Of a DNA stretch of 64,000 bases, positions 52,274 through 61,351 are shown piece after piece (positions within the stretch are counted from its first letter, which is position 1; each line of letters opens with the position of its first letter). The notes under the pieces are model-generated. The model had not been told where the DNA came from. It ran no database searches and saw only the letters and a list, made by a program, of their open reading frames with translations. The position numbers and the translations under genes were made by a program. The DNA comes from Ectopseudomonas mendocina (GTDB lineage: Bacteria; Pseudomonadota; Gammaproteobacteria; Pseudomonadales; Pseudomonadaceae): NCBI RefSeq assembly GCF_007049795.1, contig NZ_SCFY01000007.1, positions 157,275-221,274 on the forward strand, written 5' to 3'.

Positions 52274-54352
52274 ATGGATACCCTGGATCAGAAGCTCACA
52301 TCGACTTTCGACGGCAAGGTGGTTCGCAAGGATCTGCTGCACCGAATCAAGAAAGGCACCAACGTCCCGACGTTCGTGTTGGAGTTTCTCCTGGCCCGCT
52401 TCTGTGCCAGTGACGATGACTCGGAGATTCAGGCTGGCCTGGAGGCAGTGCTCGACACCCTGAACGAGAACTACGTTCGACCCAATGAGGCAAACTCAGC
52501 TCAGTCGAAGGTAGCCACCAAGGGCAAGCATCGCTTCATTGACAAGGTGCACGTCAACTATGTCGAAAAAGACCGCCGTCACTGGGCAGCCTTGGAGAAC
52601 TTCGATTCGCGCAAAGTCGCGATTAGCGAAAAGTACTACCGCGACCATGATCGTCTTTTACAGGGTGGTTTGTGGGCAGAGGTGACTCTGGCCTTCAACG
52701 AAATTGAAGACGATGACTACGCCTTCTACATCGAGGATCTGCGCCCCATCCAGATGAGTCGCTTCGACTTCGCGCGATACTGCGAAGGTCGTGAGCAGTT
52801 CACTCGGGACGAGTGGCTAGATGTCGTTCTGCGCTCTGTTGGTTTGGAGCCCAGCAAGCTGTCTCCCCGGGTGAAGCTGCACTTCATTGCTCGCTTGGCT
52901 CCTCTCATCGAGCCCAACTACAACTTTATCGAGTTGGGGCCGCGTGGTACCGGTAAATCATATTTCTTCAGTGAATTCTCGCCGTACTCGACGCTTATCA
53001 GCGGTGGCCAAGCGACCAAGGCGACGCTGTTCTACAACAATCAGCGCCACAAGATCGGTCTGGTGGGTTACTGGGACACAGTGGCTTTTGACGAGGTAGG
53101 CGGGATCAAGGTCAAGGATCAGGACACCATCCAGATCATGAAGGACTTCATGGCCAACGGGCGTTTCTCTCGTGGCGTTGAGGTGATTGCCGATGCCTCC
53201 ATGGCCTTCGTGGGTAACCTCGATCTCTCGGTTGAGCAGGTGGTTAACTCGGAAGTCCATGATCTGTTTCAGCCGCTGCCCAAGGAGTTCGACCTGGCTG
53301 TGCAGGATCGTTTTGCTTGCTACCTTCCTGGCTGGGAGATGCCGAAGAACAGCAGCGAGTTCCTGACCAGTCACTACGGGTTTATCACGGATTACCTGGC
53401 CGAAGCGTTCCACTACCAGTTGAAGCAGACCAACCGATACGAGGAGGTCAGCAAGCGCATCAAGCTGGGAAGGGCGGTTGAGGGCAGGGACGAGAAGGGC
53501 ATCAAGAAGACGGTATGCGCCTTCTTGAAGATCCTCCACCCTAATGGAGCTCCGTCTGATCAGGAGTTCGCTGAGTACGTGGCCTACGCGGTAGAGGGAC
53601 GGCGTCGGGTCAAGGAGCAGATGAATAAGCGCAAGACCGATGACGAGTACGCGCGGATCAACCTGTCCTACATTGATGCTTCAGGCAACGATGTGGTGGT
53701 GTACTGCCCCGAATCACGGAATGCACCTGCAACACAGGAGCCGACTCGCAAGAGCATTCATGCTGGCTCGGGTGACGAGGCGCCAACGGCAGTGGCTCCG
53801 TCTGATCGGGCTGTTGTTCCAGCTGAAACGTTTGTTGAGCAACCTGATGTAGTCGAGGCCGCTGGCGCCGAGGCAGTGCTGCAAGAACAGCATTACACGA
53901 TCCACTACGGTGATACGGGCTACAGCTACGAGTCGATTGTGCTTCCTTTCTTACAGGGAGCGAAGACTGTAGAAATCGAAGACCCGTATATTCGAGCCAA
54001 TCACCAGATCCATAATTTTGTTCGCTTCTGCGAGGCGGTGATCAAGTCGCCCACAGTCAGGGCAATCAAGCTGACGACCAGCTATGACCAGGATACCGAT
54101 CTCAAGGATGTTGCCGAGCGTCTAGAGGAGCTCAAGCAGAGCCTGTTGGAGATGGATATCGCGCTGGAGATCAAGATCAACGAGAACCTGCATGATCGCG
54201 AGATCCGGGTCGACAATGGCTGGGTGATCAAGATCGGTCGTGGTCTCGATTTCTTCCAGAAGCCCGATAGCTGGTTCGGCATTGGTGCGAATGACCTGAC
54301 CCTAAGGCGTTGCTTGGAGACTAAGGTCGATATCTTCAAAGCGAAAGCGTGA
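52274..54352 (+). CDS. brxL: BREX BrxL AAA+ protein with an MIT_C-like C-terminal domain
   Basis: A protein of 692 residues. The Lon-like ATPase part has Walker A GPRGTGKSYFF (about 223-233) and Walker B VAFDEVGGI (about 269-277). The region where classical Lon proteins carry the Ser-Lys protease dyad shows no such motif. From about residue 545 the sequence reads 'VEIEDPYIRANHQIHNFVRF', 'KLTTSYDQDTD' and 'LHDREIRVDNGWVIKIGRGL', which I recall as the phospholipase D-like MIT_C domain. BrxL in studied systems is a DNA-binding ring needed for defence but not for methylation. It is the last gene of the operon. Confidence 0.92.
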   Translation: MDTLDQKLTSTFDGKVVRKDLLHRIKKGTNVPTFVLEFLLARFCASDDDSEIQAGLEAVLDTLNENYVRPNEANSAQSKVATKGKHRFIDKVHVNYVEKDRRHWAALENFDSRKVAISEKYYRDHDRLLQGGLWAEVTLAFNEIEDDDYAFYIEDLRPIQMSRFDFARYCEGREQFTRDEWLDVVLRSVGLEPSKLSPRVKLHFIARLAPLIEPNYNFIELGPRGTGKSYFFSEFSPYSTLISGGQATKATLFYNNQRHKIGLVGYWDTVAFDEVGGIKVKDQDTIQIMKDFMANGRFSRGVEVIADASMAFVGNLDLSVEQVVNSEVHDLFQPLPKEFDLAVQDRFACYLPGWEMPKNSSEFLTSHYGFITDYLAEAFHYQLKQTNRYEEVSKRIKLGRAVEGRDEKGIKKTVCAFLKILHPNGAPSDQEFAEYVAYAVEGRRRVKEQMNKRKTDDEYARINLSYIDASGNDVVVYCPESRNAPATQEPTRKSIHAGSGDEAPTAVAPSDRAVVPAETFVEQPDVVEAAGAEAVLQEQHYTIHYGDTGYSYESIVLPFLQGAKTVEIEDPYIRANHQIHNFVRFCEAVIKSPTVRAIKLTTSYDQDTDLKDVAERLEELKQSLLEMDIALEIKINENLHDREIRVDNGWVIKIGRGLDFFQKPDSWFGIGANDLTLRRCLETKVDIFKAKA

Positions 54353-54567
54353 TAGTAGCGGGTTTGAGAACCTGACCAAATGCATGCTAGTTGCCCGGTG
54401 TGAAAGACATCCAGCCTGCCTATGAGTGATTTAAAAAGTTCCAGACCTTACCCGGCGAGCTATTGACGAACTGCCAGACAAGTGAAAGGGGAGTTCAAGG
54501 TACTTTAGGCTGGCTAACTATTGATTCATAAGATTTTTCAATCAAGGATGACAAGCTCGGAGGAGCA
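54353..54567. other. Short non-coding region after brxL
   Basis: 215 bp without a gene. It ends with GGAGGA just before the ATG at 54568 of the gene split by the IS21-family element, so it probably holds that gene's promoter. Confidence 0.4.
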
Positions 54568-54689
54568 ATGGGCAAGGTGCATTTTGCGGATTCCACGCCA
54601 TTCGGACACTCAGCCCACGCTGATCCGGACACCTGTTCCACGATCATTCGGACAGGCAGTCGGAGCGCAGCGACGCAGGGGTGGCATTG

Positions 54690-55445
54690 TTAGTCTGAGG
54701 TGCCCGGCGTCGTCAATTTCTGCGTCCGTTTGCGCATTGATTCACCCTTCAGATTGATCCGATAAGCGTTGTGCACCAGGCGGTCGAGGATGGCGTCGGC
54801 CAGGGTCGGGTCGCCGATCAGCTCGTGCCAGTTGTCCACCGGCATCTGGCTGGTAACGATGGTCGAGCGCTGGCCGTAGCGGTCGTCCAGTAGCTCCAGC
54901 ATGTCGCGCCGCTGTTCGGCGGTGAACGGGGCTAGGCCCCAGTCGTCGAGGATCAGCAGGTCGGTCTTGGCGTAGCTGCTCATCAGCTTGGCGAAGCGGC
55001 CGTCGCCATGGGCCAGACCCAGTTCTTCCAGCAAACGTGGCAGGCGCAGATAGCGCACGCTGTAGCCCTCTCGGCAGGCCTGGTGGGCCAGGGCGCAGGC
55101 CAGCCAGGTTTTACCGACACCGGTGGGGCCGCCGATGATCAGGTTGAGGCCGTCGCGCAGCCACTGGCCACTGCTCAGTTGCAGGATCAGCGCCTTATCC
55201 AGTCCGCGCGGGCTACGGTAGTCGATGTCTTCGAGGCAGGCGTTGTGCTTGAGCCGGGCCTGGCGCAGGCGGCTGCTCAGGCGCTTGTCATCGCGTTCGG
55301 TCAGCTCGCGGTCGACCAGCAGGCCGAGGCGTTCCTCGAAGCTCAGGCTGTCGATTTCCGGGGTTTTCAGTTGTTCATTCAGCGCCTTGAGCATGCCGTG
55401 CAGGCGCAGGGTTTGCAGCTTGTCCAGGGTCGGATGGGGCAGCAT
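54690..55445 (-). CDS. istB: IS21 helper ATPase IstB
   Basis: A protein of 251 residues starting at MLPHPTLDKLQTLRLHGM; the same frame reads on upstream to 56012 only as a shadow of istA. It is a DnaA/DnaC-like AAA+ protein with Walker A GGPTGVGKTW (about 107-116) and Walker B LLILDDWGL (about 170-178). IstB oligomerises on DNA and directs target choice for the IstA transposase. It begins 17 bp downstream of istA. Confidence 0.95.
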   Translation of the reverse strand: MLPHPTLDKLQTLRLHGMLKALNEQLKTPEIDSLSFEERLGLLVDRELTERDDKRLSSRLRQARLKHNACLEDIDYRSPRGLDKALILQLSSGQWLRDGLNLIIGGPTGVGKTWLACALAHQACREGYSVRYLRLPRLLEELGLAHGDGRFAKLMSSYAKTDLLILDDWGLAPFTAEQRRDMLELLDDRYGQRSTIVTSQMPVDNWHELIGDPTLADAILDRLVHNAYRINLKGESMRKRTQKLTTPGTSD

Positions 55446-55462
55446 GGTGAGTTTCCTTGTGT

Positions 55463-56992
55463 TCAGTGGTAGTAGCCGGGGCCGCGCAGGTTGGCGTGGT
55501 CGTCCGGCAGCAGGGGCAGGTGCTGCTGGGCCAGCGGCAGGTTTTCCAGCCCCTGGCGCAGGATCGATTCGAGGCTCTTGTAACTGCACGCACCGAGGCT
55601 GATGGCGCGACGGCAGGCCAACTCCAAGCGCACTTCGCCATGGGTCTTGCCCAGGCGCAGGATGCCCAGGCAGGCCCGGTAGCCCTGCTGCGGATGGATG
55701 CGCCGTTCGAGGATGTGCCGGATCACGCCGGCGGTGCTCGGCCCGGTCTGCTCGGCCCAGCGGATCAGCCGTTGCGGCGTCCACTCGGCATGCTCGCGAT
55801 GGCTCTTGGGCATGTGCTCGGCCTGCGTGCTGTGCCTGCCCTTGTGCATTGAGCGCAGGTGGCTGGCCACTCGCTGGTTGGCGTGGAAACACTCGACGGT
55901 GCGCGCCGTCAGGCGCACCTCCAGCTGCTTCTTCACCAGTTGATACGGCACCGAGTAGTAATGCCCATCGACCTCGACGTGGTAGTCGATGTGCACCCGC
56001 GCCTTCTTCCACTCGGCATAGACGTAGGGTTGCTCCGGTAATGGGCGCAGCGCCGGACGATCCAGAGCCTCGAAGGCCGAGTGCCGGGAGCCCGGTAGCC
56101 TGCGAAACGGGCGGCGATTGAGCCGCTCCAGCAGCCCGGCGATAGCGCTGTTGAGTTCATCCAGGGAGAAGAACTGGCGGTTGCGCAGGGCGGCGAGGAT
56201 CCAACGCTCGACCACCTGCACGCCGACTTCGGCCTTGGCTTTGTCGCGCGGCTTACGCGCCCGCGCCGGCACCACCGCCACTCCGTAGTGCTCGGCAAGG
56301 TCGCGGTAGCTGGGGTTGATGTCCGGCTCGTAACGATGGGCCTTGCTCACCGCGCTGCGCAGGTTGTCCGGCACCACGATCTCCGGCACGCCGCCGAGGA
56401 AGGCGAAGCAACGGGTATGCGAGCCTAGCCAGTCCGGCAGCTGCTGCGACCAGGTGGCTTCGGCGAAGGTGTAGCTGGACGCGCCAAGCACCGCGACGAA
56501 CACCTGCGCCTGGCGGATCTCGCCGCTGTGGCGGTCGATAACCGGCACCGTCTGGCCGGCATAGTCGACGAACAGCTTCTCGCCGACGCGGTGCTCCTGA
56601 CGCATCACCACGTCCAGCTTGCCCTGCCAGGCCCGGTAGTGCTCACAGAACCAGCTGTACTGAAAGCCCTGCGGCTGGCTCAGGCGGTACTCCTGCCAGA
56701 GCAGCGCCAGGGTCACCCCGGGGCGGCGCAGTTCGGCATGCACCCATGCCCAATCGGGTAAAGGCCGCTTCTCACTGGCAACCGCCGGGGCCGGCGGGAA
56801 CAGTTGCTGCTCCAATTCGGCATCGGACAACGAACAGGGCCAACTGAGACCGCTGGCGGCAAAACGACAGAGGTAATCACCGGCACTGCTGTGGCCAGTA
56901 CCCAGGCTGCGGGCGATCTTGCGCACGGACAGGCCGCAGTCGAACTTGAGGCGCAACACCTCTCGGATTTTACGCATGGATAAACGCTCCAC
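55463..56992 (-). CDS. istA: IS21 transposase IstA
   Basis: A protein of 509 residues. An N-terminal HTH ('LRLKFDCGLSVRKIARSLG') binds the terminal repeats, and the DDE integrase core includes 'GEKLFVDYAGQTVPV' (first Asp) and 'EIVVPDNLRSAVSKA' (second Asp), followed by the downstream Glu in 'AEVGVQVVERWIL'. The C-terminal region 'YHVEVDGHYYSVPYQL' is a standard IstA segment. Length is typical. No frameshift or stop is seen, so the element looks active. Confidence 0.95.
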   Translation of the reverse strand: MERLSMRKIREVLRLKFDCGLSVRKIARSLGTGHSSAGDYLCRFAASGLSWPCSLSDAELEQQLFPPAPAVASEKRPLPDWAWVHAELRRPGVTLALLWQEYRLSQPQGFQYSWFCEHYRAWQGKLDVVMRQEHRVGEKLFVDYAGQTVPVIDRHSGEIRQAQVFVAVLGASSYTFAEATWSQQLPDWLGSHTRCFAFLGGVPEIVVPDNLRSAVSKAHRYEPDINPSYRDLAEHYGVAVVPARARKPRDKAKAEVGVQVVERWILAALRNRQFFSLDELNSAIAGLLERLNRRPFRRLPGSRHSAFEALDRPALRPLPEQPYVYAEWKKARVHIDYHVEVDGHYYSVPYQLVKKQLEVRLTARTVECFHANQRVASHLRSMHKGRHSTQAEHMPKSHREHAEWTPQRLIRWAEQTGPSTAGVIRHILERRIHPQQGYRACLGILRLGKTHGEVRLELACRRAISLGACSYKSLESILRQGLENLPLAQQHLPLLPDDHANLRGPGYYH

Positions 56993-57568
56993 GACGACCT
57001 CTTCGCTTCGAAAAAGAGGTCGATGGTAGTGAATAAATCCTGCGTAGCTGCCTGCCTGAAAAGTGTCCGGATGGCCGTGGAATCGGTGTCCGGATGCTCG
57101 TGGAGTGAGTGTCCGGATCAGCGTGGAATCACTGTCCGGATGTGCGTGGAATGGGTGTCCGAGTCAGCGTGGAATCCGCAGTGCATTTCACAAGACCAGC
57201 AGTCATCCCAATTACTGAGATGCGCCTCAGCTATGGGTTTTCAGGGGACTGCTTTCCCCTTACTTTTGAGCTTTCCGAGCAGCTTAAGCCACTCATAGCT
57301 TCGCATCTGCCTCGACGTAGAAAGTGGCATTTCAATGACCGGGTACTGCTTTGGCTTAGCCCTGAGTTGGAGCCAGACCTGATAGCGTTTTATCAAGGTG
57401 GTGGTGATATCTTTCTGATGAGGTATGACGAGGCTTGGGCTCAAAAGCTCGATAGAGAGCTACTTCGTGAGCTGGCAAAGCGTTTGGAAGTACTCAGTCC
57501 CGGTATTCTGGCCATGATTACCGGGCAGTAGAGACCGAGTTGGGTCTTTGCTGTCTGACACATCGATG

Positions 57569-57856
57569 CTATCTCCGTTGCCCCCTAAGCCCTGCGATCA
57601 CCACGCAACTCAGCCGCTCCCCGTTATCCTTCCGCGCCATGGCTCGTATGCCTGTCAGTTTCTCGCCTGGAATCTCCGTCACAAGGTTGTTCGGGGTGTC
57701 GAAGAGACCATCATAATCAGCGACATTTTGAACCCCGGCCAATTCTTGGATGGATAGCGAGTGGATCGGGTCGTAGCCGTTTTCGTAGCCCTCCACGAGC
57801 ACCTCTGTAGCAGCCGGGTAGGTGCTGAGTAGCTTGATGAGCTGACTAACTTTCAT
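57569..57856 (-). CDS. Hypothetical protein downstream of the relaxase
   Basis: A protein of 95 residues starting at MKVSQLIKLLSTYPAATEVLVEG. This type of small protein ('MKVxxLIxxL...xxVxVxGYExGxD') is common in plasmids and islands; its function is unknown. It starts 12 bp after the relaxase stop on the same strand, so it is the last gene of the mobilisation operon. Confidence 0.7.
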   Translation of the reverse strand: MKVSQLIKLLSTYPAATEVLVEGYENGYDPIHSLSIQELAGVQNVADYDGLFDTPNNLVTEIPGEKLTGIRAMARKDNGERLSCVVIAGLRGQRR

Positions 57857-57868
57857 TACGAATTGCTC

Positions 57869-60709
57869 CTATGGCGACAGAGTGGGCTCGGGGAGATGAG
57901 AATGTGCCCGAGGCTGGGAAGGGGCATCCTTTGTTGGCAGCGATTTATTCGTCTTCAAGCGTGCTCGCAGCCGTTGGATTAGCAGTAGCAATTTTTGCCG
58001 TGCTGTTGGATGGAGCTTCAGGCTTGGCTGGTGGTAGTCAACCTCCATTGCTGGATAGCTGGTAGTGGTAGTGCCCGGATATGAAAAGTGAATGCCTGTT
58101 TTTTCCAGTAGCTCCTTTGTCCCCGGTTGCTGCGTTCGAACGGCTATTTCAACCTTACCCATAGGTGCATGGAGCGTTCTCTGTTTCGTTCCTGGGTCAG
58201 CATCGAGAGCTGTCTTTTTCGCTTTGAACAGACTCGTGCGGTTCGCAAAAGTGGACTCGCACTCAGGAGACAGGTAAAACGGGCAGGCAGCCTTGGAGCG
58301 TGTAAAGGCGACATAGGCAGAGCGTCGGTCAGTGGTTTCGCTCACGACATAGAAGGCATGCTCGACAGTGAGCCCCTGGGACTTGTGCACGGTCATTGCG
58401 TAAGCGTGATCGAGTTTGTCGTAGTCGCTGAGACGCCAGCTGATTACGGTACCTGAGCGATCCAAGCGGGCATGAACGACCTTTTCACTTTGTGCGCCAT
58501 CAGTGCCCGGCTTGTGATCCTCGATACTGATGACAGTCGCCCGGTCTCCATTGAACACTGGCGTCTGATCAAGCTTTGAGTTTTTGCGCAGCATGATTCT
58601 GTCGCCTGGGCAGAGCGCAAGTTCACGGGAGTAGCCCCGATCATTGCTCACCTGAACAACCTTCTCGGCATTTTTGTCCAACTCGCCATCTAGCATCCGA
58701 ATTTCCCGAACGCGCTGATTCAGCTGGTTTACATGGCTATTTCGATCAGCCAGCAAGAGAATTTCACTCCAGTCTGTGCCAGCTTTGTGTACCTTCGAGG
58801 CATCGGTGAGCATGAGCTCAATAGGTGAGGCTTGGTCGTTGTTGGTTTCCCGAAGTAATCCGCGTCGTTGCATCATCGTTAGTGCATCCCCTGCATCGGA
58901 AAACCAGGCCTGGCTGATCGCTCTGTCATCGGTACTGCGCTGACGCGCTATCTGCTCAAGCCTTGCTGCGCCCAGGTGCTGGGTGAGCATATGCAGTGTG
59001 GACGCAGAGCCAACAGCTTCAAGCTGCTTGGAGTCCCCCACAAGAACGATCTTTGCCCCTGCTGCTTCCACATGGCTCATGAGCTTGTGCAGCGTACGGG
59101 TATCAACCATGCCGGCTTCATCCAGTACGATCACGTCATGGTCGGTCAGGTGGAGTGGTTTCCGGGCGTTATCGTTCTCAAGCTGCATGAGCAGCGCATG
59201 AATAGTCTGCGAGTCAATGCCGGAGCTTTTTTGAAGTTCTGCCGCCGCGGCACCTGATGGCGCAAGACCCAGTACCCGATGCCCAGCCGAGCTGTAGGCG
59301 ATTTTGAGCGCAGCGAGTGACGCAGACTTTCCGGTGCCCGCAGCCCCCTGAATGATCGCGATCTGTCTGCCATCTGTGGCGTGCACCATGGCCTGAATCT
59401 GCTCATCGCGAAGGGGAAAGCCCTTTTCCTGTTCGCACTGCCCCAGTGCCTTCTGGATGTCTAGGTCGGACAGGGTGAAGTGCTGACTATGCTCCGATGC
59501 TTTGCGAGCAAAGCGCAGCAGATCGACTTCGAGCTGCCTGAAGGTCTCAGTCGTGAATAATGGTTCTTCTCCAGGAAAGGCTGGCAGGCGCACAACTCCC
59601 AGCTGCTGTGCTACGGCAGATTCAATTTCAGGGAGTGATCTGATACCGCCATGGAGGATGCTGAGCATCGCGACAGCACGATCAAGATCATGCTGTCTGA
59701 AGACGCTTCTGTTCTTGAAGACCATTGCCTCGACGGTGAGCAGAGTTGCTGGCGTGAGATCCCCGGGGGCTGGTGATAGATCTGCTAGGCGGGATTTCCA
59801 TTCCTCACGCAGTGAATTTCCTTCAATTGCTGCCTTGGCTTGGCGTGTTCTTTTGGCGACAGCTCGCGCTGCATCCGCACCCGAAGCTCCCATGGCATTC
59901 AGGCCCTCTTTAATTTCCTCACGGCGTGTAGAAAAGCGCATGACGGTATTTCGATCAATGCCTGCTACAACCAAGCCACTGCGCTCAGGAGCACACTCAA
60001 GATGATCTGCGACCTCTGGAAGGTCGCGTTGCAGGATACTGGCGAGGCTGGCATCAAAGAGAGCTGCAATCTCCACCTGGCGTCGGTAAAGCTCGCGGGC
60101 ATCAAGCGTTCTCCATTGACCGTCACTGCCAAGGATCAGATTGGGGATCTCGGCATGGAGGTGAAGATGCGGCTCTTGATTGCGATTCGTGAAGTGAAGA
60201 TAAGTCGCCGCTACGACTTCTCCTGGATGGCTGTCGCTCCCTTGTGCCCCGGTGCGGTAGGCAAAAAAACCACGCTTTTCGATGTTCTGAAAGGTAAGAC
60301 AGCCGGCCTCCATCAGGGCGCGCTCGAATATCACCTGTTGACTGCGGGGTAGGGTGGCATATAGCAGTGAGAGTGATTTCTCGACATTGAAAGATGTGGA
60401 AAATCCGGCCAAGGCGTTAATTTCTTTATCCAGCTGAGTACGCCTTGTCGTACTACAGAATGATTTTCCTGTTCTAGGGTTAATGCCAGACATGAGAGCT
60501 TTATAGTCCCCGGTCTTTGGCGTGGGCTCGAGGTTAAGTTCACTAGCTCCGCTGCCAACAAAGGCAGTAAGCAGGGTGTCGCTATCGGCTTTTAAGTAAT
60601 AATCTTCAGAGCCTGATGATATATTAGGAAGATCCTCTCCATTCTCATAGTATTCAGCGCGCGATGAGATGTCCTTTGAGCTAAACTTATCAATGGTAAA
60701 AATGCTCAT
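57869..60709 (-). CDS. MobF-family relaxase/helicase (TrwC/TraI-like)
   Basis: A protein of 946 residues. The N-terminal TrwC relaxase domain has a catalytic Tyr pair (Y20, Y21 in AEYYENG) and the metal triad HLHLH (near residue 180). A RecD/UvrD-like helicase follows, with Walker A GAAGTGKSA (about 455-463), 'VIVLDEAGMVD' and the motif VI-like 'VHKSQGLTVEHAF' plus 'RSAYVAFTRSKA'. It nicks oriT, stays bound to the 5' end and unwinds the strand for transfer. The small gene upstream overlaps it by 4 bp. No coupling protein or type IV secretion gene lies nearby, so transfer would need a helper element. Confidence 0.95.
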   Translation of the reverse strand: MSIFTIDKFSSKDISSRAEYYENGEDLPNISSGSEDYYLKADSDTLLTAFVGSGASELNLEPTPKTGDYKALMSGINPRTGKSFCSTTRRTQLDKEINALAGFSTSFNVEKSLSLLYATLPRSQQVIFERALMEAGCLTFQNIEKRGFFAYRTGAQGSDSHPGEVVAATYLHFTNRNQEPHLHLHAEIPNLILGSDGQWRTLDARELYRRQVEIAALFDASLASILQRDLPEVADHLECAPERSGLVVAGIDRNTVMRFSTRREEIKEGLNAMGASGADAARAVAKRTRQAKAAIEGNSLREEWKSRLADLSPAPGDLTPATLLTVEAMVFKNRSVFRQHDLDRAVAMLSILHGGIRSLPEIESAVAQQLGVVRLPAFPGEEPLFTTETFRQLEVDLLRFARKASEHSQHFTLSDLDIQKALGQCEQEKGFPLRDEQIQAMVHATDGRQIAIIQGAAGTGKSASLAALKIAYSSAGHRVLGLAPSGAAAAELQKSSGIDSQTIHALLMQLENDNARKPLHLTDHDVIVLDEAGMVDTRTLHKLMSHVEAAGAKIVLVGDSKQLEAVGSASTLHMLTQHLGAARLEQIARQRSTDDRAISQAWFSDAGDALTMMQRRGLLRETNNDQASPIELMLTDASKVHKAGTDWSEILLLADRNSHVNQLNQRVREIRMLDGELDKNAEKVVQVSNDRGYSRELALCPGDRIMLRKNSKLDQTPVFNGDRATVISIEDHKPGTDGAQSEKVVHARLDRSGTVISWRLSDYDKLDHAYAMTVHKSQGLTVEHAFYVVSETTDRRSAYVAFTRSKAACPFYLSPECESTFANRTSLFKAKKTALDADPGTKQRTLHAPMGKVEIAVRTQQPGTKELLEKTGIHFSYPGTTTTSYPAMEVDYHQPSLKLHPTARQKLLLLIQRLRARLKTNKSLPTKDAPSQPRAHSHLPEPTLSP

Positions 60710-61032
60710 GTTCTATCCTCTGAATCAAGGATGGACATAACGCCGTTCTTAGCGCCATCGCTCGCAGCATCAGTGACTCTGTTACTCAGTAGGGCTAGTG
60801 AGTTTGCAATTTCATCCTGAATAACCTGGGCTGTAGCCTTGTCTAGCTTGATTACTCTTGATGTCTTTAAGGAAGCCTTATTAGTGACAAAGGCTTCAAG
60901 GTCATCGACCTCAATAGAATTTAATATTTTCTCTAGAACCCTGCTTTTAGCGATGCCGAGCAACTTAGCTAGCTTGTCCAGTGTCAGCTGGCTTCTATGG
61001 CTATCTATGCTTTGGCTATAAATCTTTCTCAT
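60706..61032 (-). CDS. Small relaxosome accessory protein, TrwA position
   Basis: A protein of 108 residues starting at MRKIYSQSIDSHRSQ (ATG at 61044 adds four). 'LTLDKLAKLLGIAKSRVLEKIL' looks like a helix-turn-helix. It has the size and place of TrwA of R388, the oriT-binding helper of TrwC, but I see no ribbon-helix-helix pattern, so homology is not claimed. Its stop overlaps the relaxase start as ATGA. The start faces the probable oriT. Confidence 0.75.
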   Translation of the reverse strand: MRKIYSQSIDSHRSQLTLDKLAKLLGIAKSRVLEKILNSIEVDDLEAFVTNKASLKTSRVIKLDKATAQVIQDEIANSLALLSNRVTDAASDGAKNGVMSILDSEDRT

Positions 61033-61044
61033 AACATGCCTCAT

Positions 61045-61333
61045 ATATATTTCTTACTACATTATTAGTAGATGCATATGAGCATGCGTCTGCGCAACTC
61101 TTTCTTTGTGGGCTTGTGCTTTGCGCTGGTGCAACCTTCGAAGAAGGTGCAGCAGTGTTAAAAGTTTTTCGTTCTTGTTTTCGTGCTTTCGATTGCTTTC
61201 GTTTGTGGTCTCGTGTGCTCATGTGTTGCCTTGAGTTTTCACGTGCAATGGAATGTTTTCAAAAAATCTTGTTTATATAACCAGTATTCCAGGTCTGTAA
61301 ACTTCTATTGTTATGTAAGTGTGCGCATAATGG
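61045..61333. other. Probable origin of transfer (oriT) and divergent promoters
   Basis: This 289-bp gap separates the relaxase operon from the stb-like operon, the place of oriT in R388. It contains ACCTTC-GAA-GAAGGT (61134-61148) with flanking TGCA/GCA pairing, an imperfect repeat AGATGC...GCGTCT (61072-61093), and four TTTCG repeats (61167, 61179, 61187, 61197) inside a T/G-rich stretch. Inverted repeats beside the nick and direct repeats for accessory proteins are usual oriT parts. The nick site itself cannot be fixed by eye. Confidence 0.6.
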
Positions 61334-61351
61334 TTGAAAAGAGGGGACAGT

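Larger units (their letters stand above)
54585..57180. mobile_element. IS21-family insertion sequence, 2,596 bp, with 8-bp target duplication
   Basis: The ends are TGCGGATTCCACGC... at 54585 and its inverse ...GCGTGGAATCCGCA at 57180. Inside both ends, TTCCACG-type and CGGACA-type motifs repeat in tandem (three copies left, about six right), as expected for transposase binding sites of IS21 elements. GTGCATTT flanks both sides (54577-54584 and 57181-57188), an exact 8-bp target duplication. It carries istA and istB on the minus strand. The clean ends indicate a recent, intact insertion. Confidence 0.95.
54568..57531 (+). pseudogene. Hypothetical gene split by the IS21-family insertion
   Basis: The first 17 bases (ATG at 54568 behind GGAGGA) run to the left end of the insertion, and the rest resumes at 57189. 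Removing the element and one 8-bp target copy gives one intact frame of 119 codons plus stop, beginning MGKVHFTRPAVIPITEMRLS and ending LSPGILAMITGQ. The product would be a small soluble protein with no motif I recognise ('FNDRVLLWLSPELEPDLIAF'). A shortened product from the internal ATG at about 57219 is still possible. Confidence 0.82.

Noticed and set aside
55446..56012. Extension of istB to 440 residues
   Set aside because: The added part overlaps istA in another frame; IstB proteins are about 250 residues and begin like MLPHPTLDKL.
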